DNA from: Streptomyces sp. CHD11
GTDB taxonomy: Bacteria > Actinomycetota > Actinomycetes > Streptomycetales > Streptomycetaceae
DNA length: 64,000 bases
Assembly: GCF_018638295.1 (NCBI RefSeq)
Contig: NZ_JABTTS010000018.1
Coordinates: 51,736 to 115,735, forward strand
Direction: 5' to 3'
Below, piece by piece: positions 17,043 through 24,098 of the stretch (position 1 is the stretch's first letter; the number at the start of each line of letters is the position of its first letter). Under the pieces are notes generated by a model, which was not told where the DNA came from, searched no databases, and was given only the letters and a program-made list of their open reading frames with translations. A program made the position numbers and the translations under genes.

Positions 17043-17945
17043 TCAGTGCCTCGGGGGCTGCCAGTGGGGGTTCTGCTGGGGGTTCTGCTGCGGCTGGTAC
17101 CCGGGCGGCTGGGCGGGCTGCCCGTACGGGGGCTGCGGCTGGGGGTGACCGTAGCCGCCGGGTGCCTGGGCCGAGGGCTGCGGCGGGGCGGCGTACGGGG
17201 CGGAGGCGGGCTGGGCGTACGGGGCCGGCTGAACATACGGCATCGGAGGCTGCCGCGGTGGCTGGTGACCGTAGCCGGGCACGGGCGCGGGCATTCCGGG
17301 GGCCTGGGCGCCGTACGGGCCGCCGCCGCCGAAGGGATTGCCGTGGCCCGGCATCCCGCCCGGAGGGAGCTGGCGGACCCGGCCGGTCTCGTCCGTCACC
17401 GGGACGAATCCGGCCGCCTGGAGCCGGGCCGCGAACTTGGCGTTGCGCTTGCGGTTGACGGCCAGGCCGACGCCGAAGACGGCCATGAGGACCAGCCAGA
17501 CCACGCCCGCGACGGCGAAGTCCGAGGACTCGCCCCCGAACCGGAGGGCCAGGACCCCGCAGCCGATGGTGACGCCGATGGCCCCGTACCCCATCCGCTT
17601 CTCGGCGCTCTTGCCGGTGAGGTCGAAGTTGATACGGGCTTTGAGCAGCTCGAAGGCGTCCGGCACGAGGGGCGGCACCGACACCCCGTCGCCGGCGTTC
17701 GGATACTGCGCCCAGTTCTGCGCGGCGCGGGCGCGGGCCTGCGGGCTCGGATCGGGCACGATGAGCATCCTCAACTGGCTGTTGTTCCCGCCGCCCTGCC
17801 GCACGTCCGCGTACTCGTACCCGAACTGCTGGGCGACGAAGGCGAGTCGGGCCAGCTTCTTCACGGACGCCATCGCACTGGTGAGCTCGACGGGCTCCCC
17901 GCTCGCCATCAACCCCAGCATCTTCCGCGTCTGCCGCTTGCTCAT
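17043..17945 (-). CDS. Membrane protein with Pro/Gln-rich C-terminal tail, function unknown
   Basis: 300 residues from ATG 17945 (MSKRQTRKMLGLM), preceded by a GAGGGCGG ribosome site; an upstream ATG in the same frame lacks one. Residues about 1-110 are soluble. Two adjacent helices follow (GYGAIGVTIGCGVLAL and FAVAGVVWLVLMAVFGVGL), then about 110 residues rich in Gly, Pro, Gln and Tyr (repeats of PYAQPA and PQQNPQQNP type), likely disordered. It is leftward, with its start 26 bp beyond the stop of the ATPase-like gene. No catalytic motif is seen. Confidence 0.8.
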   Translation of the reverse strand: MSKRQTRKMLGLMASGEPVELTSAMASVKKLARLAFVAQQFGYEYADVRQGGGNNSQLRMLIVPDPSPQARARAAQNWAQYPNAGDGVSVPPLVPDAFELLKARINFDLTGKSAEKRMGYGAIGVTIGCGVLALRFGGESSDFAVAGVVWLVLMAVFGVGLAVNRKRNAKFAARLQAAGFVPVTDETGRVRQLPPGGMPGHGNPFGGGGPYGAQAPGMPAPVPGYGHQPPRQPPMPYVQPAPYAQPASAPYAAPPQPSAQAPGGYGHPQPQPPYGQPAQPPGYQPQQNPQQNPHWQPPRH

Positions 17946-17971
17946 CCGCCCTCGCCCCCTGGTCACACCGT

Positions 17972-18442
17972 TCACTTCCGCAACAGCGGCAGTTTCGCAC
18001 GCCCACCCACTTCGAACCAGAGCAGCTTCCCGGCCCCTCGCCCCAGCGCGCCGTCACCGAGCGCCCAACCGCCCCAGGAGTCGGCGTACTCCCGCACGAG
18101 ACCCAGCCCGCGCCCGGATTCGGCGCCGGCCGGAGCAAGCGGCGCGGAGCCGTCCCCGGACTGGCCGAACGGGGCGGGAACGCGAGGATCGCTGTCCCAC
18201 ACCCCGACCCGCAACCGCCCGTCGCCCAACCCCGTGAGCCGCAGGGAGGCGGGCCCGTCGGTGTGCCGGTAGGCGTTGGTGACCAACTCCGACGTCAGCA
18301 ACTCCACGACGTCGACGGCATCCTGCATACCGTGCCCGTCGAGCGCCGCCCGCACCGTCACGCGTGCGACGCGTACCGCGCGGGGGTCATGGGGGAGGCG
18401 AAGGGCGTACGCCCAGGGGTGGGGCGTAGCTACGGTGACCAT
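17972..18442 (-). CDS. ATP-binding protein, RsbW/AbaA-like histidine-kinase-fold ATPase
   Basis: 156-residue single-domain GHKL ATPase of the anti-sigma/regulator type. ATG 18442 follows GGAGG by six bases. The N-box is ELVTNAYRH, the G1-like segment is VGVWDSDPRVP and the G2 box is GRGLGLVREYADSWGG. Streptomycetes carry many such proteins beside XRE-DUF5753 and DUF397 genes, as in the whiJ/abaA-like loci that influence sporulation or antibiotic onset. It is divergent from that pair here, across a 231-bp promoter region. Its partner is unknown. Confidence 0.85.
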   Translation of the reverse strand: MVTVATPHPWAYALRLPHDPRAVRVARVTVRAALDGHGMQDAVDVVELLTSELVTNAYRHTDGPASLRLTGLGDGRLRVGVWDSDPRVPAPFGQSGDGSAPLAPAGAESGRGLGLVREYADSWGGWALGDGALGRGAGKLLWFEVGGRAKLPLLRK

Positions 18443-18673
18443 GGTTTGCCTCCGGGAGTTGAAAGGGAACCGGGACGCGCCCAACGAACCCCGTCGGGCG
18501 GTGGCGGTGCCGCGCATTGCGGTGCACTTCCGGCATACGGAGTGGGTGATCGAGCGCTGGGTGACCACCGTAGGACTGATGGTTAGATGGATCTTACGAA
18601 AACAGCTGAATCCATCCATGCTTCACTCATGTGAGGGAGAGACACGCCGCCTCACGGCCGGGAGGGACACACT

Positions 18674-19525
18674 TTGCCGCCCACGAACAATCCGACGCTG
18701 CGGCAGCGGAGACTGGGCGCCGAGCTGCGCAAGCTCCGCGAACGGGCCGGCCTCACCGCGACCGGCGCCGGGGAGCTGCTCGGCGTCAACCAGGCGCGCG
18801 TCAGCATGATCGAGACGGGCCGCACGCCCGTCAGCGCCGACCGGATCCACTCCATGGCACACGCCTACGCCTGCCCCGACGCCGCACTGGTCGACGCCTT
18901 GGCCGCGATGACCGGGCGGCGATCGCGGGGCTGGTGGGAGGAGTACCGGGAGCATCTTCCGGCAGGCCTCATCGACCTCGCCGAACTGGAGCACCACGCA
19001 ACAGCACTGCGCGTCGCGCTGGTCGTCCACATCCCGGCGCTGCTACAAACCACGGAGCACGCCCGCGCACTCTTCTGCGAAGCGGTACCACCGCTACGGC
19101 AGTTCGAGATCGAGCACCGCGTGACCCACCGCATCAAGCGCCAGGGCGTTCTCCACCGCGCGGACCCACCTCCCTATACGGCGGTGATCCACGAGTCCGC
19201 TCTGCACATGGGGTACGGCGGCCCCACCACCGTCCGCACCCAGCTCCGGCACCTGCTGGACATGAGCGAACTGGAACACGTCACCGTTCGGATCATCCCG
19301 TTCGGCAAGGGTTCCTTCCCGGGAACGGGACAGTCGGTCGACTACCTGTCGGGTCCCGTCCCGCAGCTCGACACCGTGCAGCTGGACACCCACCACGGGT
19401 GCGAATTCCTTGACGCGGAAGCGCAGTTGAGCAAGTACCGTTCTGTACTCGACCGCATGGAGGCGAACGCCCTCAAGCCCGCCGAATCCCGCGACCTGAT
19501 CCACCGCATCGCCCAGGAGACCTGA
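18674..19525 (+). CDS. XRE-family regulator with DUF5753 domain (WhiJ-like)
   Basis: 283 residues from TTG 18674, with GGGAGGG ahead of it. An N-terminal helix-turn-helix (residues about 12-60: LRKLRERAGLTATGAGELLG then RVSMIETGR) is followed by a DUF5753 domain (about 95-275), marked by HIPALLQTTEHARALF, HRIKRQGVL and RIIPFGKGSFPG. Such proteins pair with the small DUF397 protein encoded just downstream, and the pair is thought to act as a regulatory switch. The pair borders the decayed mobile region to its right. Confidence 0.9.
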   Translation: MPPTNNPTLRQRRLGAELRKLRERAGLTATGAGELLGVNQARVSMIETGRTPVSADRIHSMAHAYACPDAALVDALAAMTGRRSRGWWEEYREHLPAGLIDLAELEHHATALRVALVVHIPALLQTTEHARALFCEAVPPLRQFEIEHRVTHRIKRQGVLHRADPPPYTAVIHESALHMGYGGPTTVRTQLRHLLDMSELEHVTVRIIPFGKGSFPGTGQSVDYLSGPVPQLDTVQLDTHHGCEFLDAEAQLSKYRSVLDRMEANALKPAESRDLIHRIAQET

Positions 19526-19533
19526 GAATCACT

Positions 19534-19707
19534 ATGTCCGATCACCATTGGCGCAAGTCTTCCCACAGCCCCGACGCATCCAACTGCGTCGAAGTGGCCA
19601 CCACTCCCACCACCGTCCTCATACGCGACTCAAAGACCGCGCCCGGCCCTCGTCTCGGCCTCTCCCCGGCCACGTGGACCACCTTCCTCACGCACATCAA
19701 GAAGTGA
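19534..19707 (+). CDS. DUF397 small protein
   Basis: 57-residue protein starting at ATG 19534, eight bases after the XRE gene stop. It has the DUF397 hallmarks WRKSSHS, NCVEVA, VLIRDSK and TWTTFL. DUF397 proteins are encoded next to XRE-DUF5753 regulators across Streptomyces and probably bind or modulate them. It is likely co-transcribed with the XRE gene. No targeting signal is seen. Confidence 0.88.
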   Translation: MSDHHWRKSSHSPDASNCVEVATTPTTVLIRDSKTAPGPRLGLSPATWTTFLTHIKK

Positions 19708-20024
19708 TTGCGCCCATTCCCCCAGGGACTCGGCGTTGACCCCATGTTCCCCCCTGGCCACGGAGTTGACCAGTCGGCCGGTGGAGACCAAGCACAACCT
19801 CGCCTCGCTTGAACTCTTGTGCCGCCGGCACCTCGATAACCCTTGTCGGCTCAACACTTGACGTCCGGCTCGACAGGACGTCGATGATGCCGTGTATGCC
19901 GGGCGCGGGGTAGCCGTGTCGACCGCGGGCCCGCCATCAGCGGCGTATCAGAGGCGACTGCGAATGCCACGGTGTCGTGATCGGTTCCAATGCTGACCCC
20001 ATTCACCGCTCCCTCCAGCACACC
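19708..20024. other. Non-coding stretch left of the integrase relic
   Basis: About 317 bp with mixed codon composition and no supportable gene or RNA. It is probably part of the degraded insertion to its right. Confidence 0.4.
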
Positions 20025-20517
20025 CGCACGGGTGGCCTAACCACCCTGCACACCACGACCCGCGCATCCGAACGCCGCATCGCCCTCCCCACCGAAGGCG
20101 TCCACTCCCTCAAGGACCGCCAGGAACGCCAGCAGGAGGAACGACGAGCCGTCGGGGCGCTGGTCGCACAGCAGGCTCATCTACACCACCTCGACCGGCG
20201 GCCCTCTCGGCCCCGCCAACCTCACCCGCCGCTGCGGCCGACTCCTCCCATGCCGACTCCGCCGCATCCGGTTCCACGACCTGCGCCACTCGACCGCAAC
20301 TCTGTTTCTGTAACGGGGAATCGACCTCGTCGTGATCAAGTAACCCCTCGGTCACGCCCACATCGGCGTCACCGCCACCGTCTACGCCCACGTCCGCCTC
20401 CGCCTCCAGCGCGACGCCATCGACACCCTCAGCACCGCCCTCGCCAACCCGGAGAGCACCGAGACGGCAAACGGCGACGGTGACGAACCGCTGCCCTGCG
20501 CCGTCTCCGTCCGCTGA
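20025..20517 (+). pseudogene. Decayed tyrosine-recombinase (integrase) C-terminal half
   Basis: Remnant of an actinobacterial element integrase. In one frame from 20025 it reads like the mid-domain (TTRASERRIALPTE, HSLKDRQERQQEER). After a frameshift near 20160 a second frame carries LIYTTSTGGPLGP, then the catalytic RIRFHDLRHSTATLFL box and PLGHAHIGVTATVYAHV. Two in-frame TAA stops (20311 and 20341) interrupt it, and TGA at 20515 ends it. The box II Arg/His and the final His/Tyr are recognisable. It cannot make a working enzyme. Two TGCCGTCA repeats just after the stop resemble sequences that trail such integrases. Confidence 0.8.
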
Positions 20518-20552
20518 CGTTGCCGTCAACTACTGCCGTCACGACGCGCAGA

Positions 20553-20582
20553 AGCCCCGCCAGGACATGCCTGACGGGGTTT
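20553..20582. terminator. Hairpin after the integrase relic
   Basis: Imperfect inverted repeat AGCCCCGCCAGG / CCTGACGGGGT followed by TTT. Similar hairpins follow many Streptomyces integrase genes, so it is probably the leftover terminator of the relic. Confidence 0.5.
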
Positions 20583-20653
20583 CATATTTGCGCTTGCGTG
20601 CCCTCGAAAGCCCCAAGTGAACTTACGGAACTGCATAAAGGCACAACCTCCGG

Positions 20654-21043
20654 TTAAGCACTCCCGGAAGGCTCTCCGGTCCAGTTAGGCGCTTCCTCTA
20701 CGGCACTCACCAACCCGCCAGCCAATGCAAGCGCCTGCTCTCGAAAGAAGCCGATCCTTTCGTAGAACACCTCCTCAGAGGGCATCATGACTGGAGCGGA
20801 AACCAATGCCGCAAACAGCACGTGAATCTCATTCAGCTGGAACTCTGAATTCGCCCCGGAAGCCTTCTCCATCACCTGCGCAGCGCTTGCGCGATCGACA
20901 CCCAGGCGCACAATCGAAGGACGATCCCCATCGGGGCGATCCGCATGGAACATGAGCGTCTCGCAGATCAACTGCTTCTGCACCTCCGTCAACCGCAAGA
21001 GGACTCCACTGCGAGTCACCGTGGCTGCAACTCTCACCCTCAT
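20654..21043 (-). CDS. Putative immunity protein of the adjacent polymorphic toxin
   Basis: 129 residues from ATG 21043, which overlaps the toxin stop as ATGA, with GGGAGG upstream. It has no recognised domain: a soluble, probably helical protein with the segments LTEVQKQLICETLMF and QLNEIHVLFAALVSAP. Immunity genes typically lie directly after the toxin-encoding 3' end and overlap it, which is the basis for the call. GC content and codon use are lower than in the surrounding core genes, consistent with transfer. Its function is inferred from position only. Confidence 0.6.
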   Translation of the reverse strand: MRVRVAATVTRSGVLLRLTEVQKQLICETLMFHADRPDGDRPSIVRLGVDRASAAQVMEKASGANSEFQLNEIHVLFAALVSAPVMMPSEEVFYERIGFFREQALALAGGLVSAVEEAPNWTGEPSGSA

Positions 21044-21885
21044 GGCGTCACACACCTCCCGCTTTCAAAGGCGCCTTGACTGTACCTAAACCCGTGGATG
21101 TTACGGCCAGTCGTCACAAGTAGCACACCTCGACTGGAGTCGTATGCCACACGCGATCCAGTCCTAGTATCCGTATGCGTCATCTTGCCTCGCCACGACG
21201 CAAAGTAGGAAGCCAACGCATCAGGGTCATGCCCGATACCAGGAAGATCGTGATCCGCGGCAGTGGAGGAGCCGTCATGCATCCTCTGCACCTGGTAATC
21301 GACTCCGTCGGCTACATCCGGGCCGTGCGCACCATCTATTCGGTCATAGGTGTCGTCATCGAGCCCGCCATTGACAGGATCCCTTCCATTGCAGTTGTGA
21401 ACGAGTACCGGAGTCTCGCCCGCCAGCACATAGTACGTGTGGACGCTCTCTACCGTCAGGTCGTGGGTCCGCTGGCGCTTGTTGAAAGTGTGGACGGCTG
21501 CGAGCTCGACCGTTTCGCCGTTTGTCGTGTGCAGGCGCATGCCGGGGTTGAGGTCGCCGGCTTCGATCCAGGCCTGCTCGGAGTCGGACCAGAAGGGGTG
21601 GGTCGTGGTGGAGACCAGCTTCTCCGGCTTACCTGAGGTGCTTTTGACCGTCAGGTCGACGAAGTGCTTGTCGTCCTCGGTGACGATCGTGCCGACGACC
21701 TGGCGCACCACTGTCTTGCCTGTCACCGGGTCAGTCACGATGATCTTGTCGCCGAGCGTGACTTTCTCAATCGGCTTCGTCTTGCCGTTGGCGAGCAGCA
21801 CCTTGGTGCCGGGAAGGAAGCTGTGCTTCTTTCCGGTGAGACATCCGGAGTTGTCAGCCGACTTCCTCTTGAGTGCGGCTGCCAC
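21040..21885 (-). CDS. Polymorphic-toxin C-terminus: Hint domain plus uncharacterised toxin domain (5'-truncated)
   Basis: C-terminal part of a secreted RHS-type toxin. From GTG 21885 it encodes 281 residues; the coding frame continues upstream without a start codon to about 22043 (KYGAPWDWAKGAKLAGLIDD), so the true N-terminus is lost. A Hint autoprocessing domain spans residues about 15-170: HSFLPGTKVLLANG, TTTHPFWS, VHTYYVLAGETPVLVHN. The last about 110 residues (from NGRDPVNGG to the end) are the putative toxin, with DHDLPGIGHDPDALASYF and THTDTRTGSRVAYD; I do not recognise the family. The putative immunity gene overlaps by four bases. Whether it is expressed in this truncated state is uncertain. 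Confidence 0.65.
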   Translation of the reverse strand: MAAALKRKSADNSGCLTGKKHSFLPGTKVLLANGKTKPIEKVTLGDKIIVTDPVTGKTVVRQVVGTIVTEDDKHFVDLTVKSTSGKPEKLVSTTTHPFWSDSEQAWIEAGDLNPGMRLHTTNGETVELAAVHTFNKRQRTHDLTVESVHTYYVLAGETPVLVHNCNGRDPVNGGLDDDTYDRIDGAHGPDVADGVDYQVQRMHDGSSTAADHDLPGIGHDPDALASYFASWRGKMTHTDTRTGSRVAYDSSRGVLLVTTGRNIHGFRYSQGAFESGRCVTP

Positions 21886-22047
21886 CTTCTTGCGGGCGTC
21901 GGCTAGTTTGCCTCTGGCCTTGCTCAGGGATTTGTTGGCCTTGTAGAGGGTTTTCGCACCGCCGATCAGATCGTCGATCAGACCGGCGAGTTTGGCGCCC
22001 TTCGCCCAGTCCCACGGTGCCCCGTATTTGGCGAGGACCTTGTCGGC

Positions 22048-22605
22048 GGATGCTGAAGCTGTCGGCCGACGGTACGAAGACGTCGGCGACCCGCCACTAC
22101 ACGTTCGCCGGTCAGCCGGTCGCCGTGCGCACCGACGGCAAGCTGTCCTTCGTCGCCTCCGACCACCACGGCACGGGCGAGCTGGCGATCGACTCGGCCA
22201 CCGGCGCGGTCTCCCAGCGCCGCTTCGACCCCTACGGTGTCGAGCGGGGCGAGGAGACCGGTACCTGGCCGGGGGAGAAGGGCTTCGTCGGCGGCACGAT
22301 CGACGCGCAGACGGGGCTCACCCACCTCGGGGCCCGCGAGTACGACCCCCAGCTCGGCAAGTTCATATCCGTCGACCCGATCATCGACTACACCAGGCCG
22401 AGCCAGATCAACGGCTACGCCTACGCCGACAACTCCCCCGTCGCCCTCTCCGACCCCTCAGGGCTGGAGAGCTGCTTCCCGTACGGGCACTGCGCCGGCT
22501 ACGGCACGCCCGGCGGACCCAGCACCCACACCGGCACCGGCACCGGCACCGGCACCGGCACCAAGGCGGTCGACGACGCCCAGTCGCAGATCATGAGCCC
22601 GGCGG
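22048..22605 (+). pseudogene. RHS repeat-associated core fragment, head-to-head with the toxin
   Basis: About 185 codons of the conserved C-terminal RHS core on the plus strand: HYTFAGQPVAVRTDGK, SDHHGTGELAID, RFDPYGVERGE, WPGEKGFVGGTID, GLTHLGAREYDPQLGKFISV, NGYAYADNSPVALSDPSGL, then a Gly/Thr dipeptide run. The 5' end is missing, since the conserved region starts abruptly at about 22048, and the 3' end runs into transposase sequence. In intact systems this core precedes a Hint or toxin tip on the same strand. Here the toxin lies on the opposite strand immediately to the left, so the locus has been rearranged. Confidence 0.75.
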
Positions 22606-22746
22606 CCGGGCGCCTCCCTCAACACGGCCAAGCGCTACGCCCGTCACAGCGAGCCGGACCGTACGGTCCGCGCCCTCACCCACCGGGCCTGTCTCGTCGA
22701 GGCCTACCGCGACCACCTGCGCGAACGACGTGCCGGAGCAGCGGTG
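22606..22746 (+). mobile_element. Fragment of an ISL3-type transposase
   Basis: About 46 codons resembling an internal segment of ISL3-family transposases: SLNTAKRYARHSEPDRTV, then HRACLVEAYRDHLRERRAG. The homology stops where the acyltransferase gene begins on the other strand. No terminal inverted repeats or flanking duplication are visible. It probably marks an insertion that truncated the RHS gene. Confidence 0.55.
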
Positions 22747-22781
22747 AGGCCGTGCCGGCCCCGCCACACGCGGCTGGGCCG

Positions 22782-24044
22782 TCAGGCCCGGTGCACCCCC
22801 GTGCCCGAGCGGCGCCGTCCGGTTCTGCCTCCGTCCGGCCACAGCCGGGGCCGGCGCCTGGCCGCGAGGTCCTCGGCCCAGCCGAAGGCCAGGACGCAGC
22901 CGGAGATCAGGATCCACGCCAGGAGCAGGACCGGCCAGGGACTCTCCAGCAGCCAGGGCACGTTGGTCTCCAGCGCCTCGAAGCCCCAGAGGCGGTCGTA
23001 GAGGGTGGCGGCGGCCAGGATGCACACGTTGTGCCAGAGGTAGACCGTCACCGCACGGGAGTTGAGAAGGGTGATCAGGCGGTCCCAGCGGCGCAGCCGC
23101 TCCGGCCACTCGGCCCAGGAGGGGCTGATGTGCAGCAGGAGGAGAACCGTCGCGAAAGACCACACGGCCTGGGCGAAGGGGATGGAGTCGAGGTCGTGGC
23201 CGGTGCTGAAGCCCTGGTGGAAGGCGTACCAGAGGCCGAAGGCGGCGACGATCGGCGCGAGGGACGGTACGGCGTACTGCGGGAGGCGCTTGAGTACGCC
23301 CTGCTGGTGGGCCATGCCGAGGATCCAGCAGGCGCCGAAGGTGCTGAAGTCGGTGACCGCCGAGTCGATGCGCTCGCTGGGGAGGGAGAGCCAGCCGAAC
23401 TGCAGGACCGCCGACAGGACGAGCGGCGCGGCGATGGTCGGCCACGGCAGGGCGCGCAGCAGCCTGAGGAGGAACGGGGAGAGCAGGACGAACCAGAGGT
23501 AGGCGCGGATGTACCAGAGCGGGCCCGCGAGTTCCGACGCCCAGTCCTCGCCCAGCACGCCCTGGATCCCGGCGACGCCCTCGGCGTAGGGCGGGTCGCT
23601 CAGCGGCAGCACCCAGAAGGTGAGGTGGAGGAACCACCAGCCGGGGTGGCCGTCGTCGTCCGGGCTCCAGCCCTGGGCGAGCATGCCGGACACACCGATC
23701 GCGCCGAGCAGCCACAGCGGGGGCAGCAGGCGGCGCATCCTGCCCCGTACGACCTGGACGGCGGGCCGCTTCAGGGAGCGGGCCATGAGGTTGCCCGCCA
23801 GGGCGAACATCACGCCCATGGACGGGAAGACGACGGGGAGCCAGGCCCAGCCCGTCAGGTGGTAGAGGACGACGCGGAACAGGGCGGCCGCGCGGAGCAG
23901 ATCGAAGTAGCGGTCCCGGGTGGGCGGGCGGGCTGCCGGTTCGGACGGGGCCGGGCGGGACGGGGCGGACGGGCCGGATGGCGCGTCCGGTCCGTCCGCC
24001 CCGTCCGTCGCTTCCGTGCCGGACGGCAGGAGGGGTGCGGTCAC
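22782..24044 (-). CDS. Membrane acyltransferase, acyltransferase_3 (OafA/YrhL-like) family
   Basis: 420 residues from GTG 24044 (AGGA ten bases upstream). A disordered Pro/Ala N-terminus of about 40 residues precedes about ten membrane helices. Family hallmarks are RYFDLLRAAALFRVVLYHL near residue 45 and the arginine-rich loop VRGRMRRLLPPLW. Such enzymes O-acylate surface polysaccharides or other exported molecules. The gene is last of three in the same direction, 54 bp after the deacetylase-glycosyltransferase gene, which suggests it decorates the polymer that enzyme makes. The classic family His is replaced in part (LYHL retained). Confidence 0.85.
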   Translation of the reverse strand: MTAPLLPSGTEATDGADGPDAPSGPSAPSRPAPSEPAARPPTRDRYFDLLRAAALFRVVLYHLTGWAWLPVVFPSMGVMFALAGNLMARSLKRPAVQVVRGRMRRLLPPLWLLGAIGVSGMLAQGWSPDDDGHPGWWFLHLTFWVLPLSDPPYAEGVAGIQGVLGEDWASELAGPLWYIRAYLWFVLLSPFLLRLLRALPWPTIAAPLVLSAVLQFGWLSLPSERIDSAVTDFSTFGACWILGMAHQQGVLKRLPQYAVPSLAPIVAAFGLWYAFHQGFSTGHDLDSIPFAQAVWSFATVLLLLHISPSWAEWPERLRRWDRLITLLNSRAVTVYLWHNVCILAAATLYDRLWGFEALETNVPWLLESPWPVLLLAWILISGCVLAFGWAEDLAARRRPRLWPDGGRTGRRRSGTGVHRA

Positions 24045-24098
24045 GTGCGTGGGTCTTCCTGGTGCGTCGCCGTGGAGGCGGGAACGTGGTGGGCGGGG

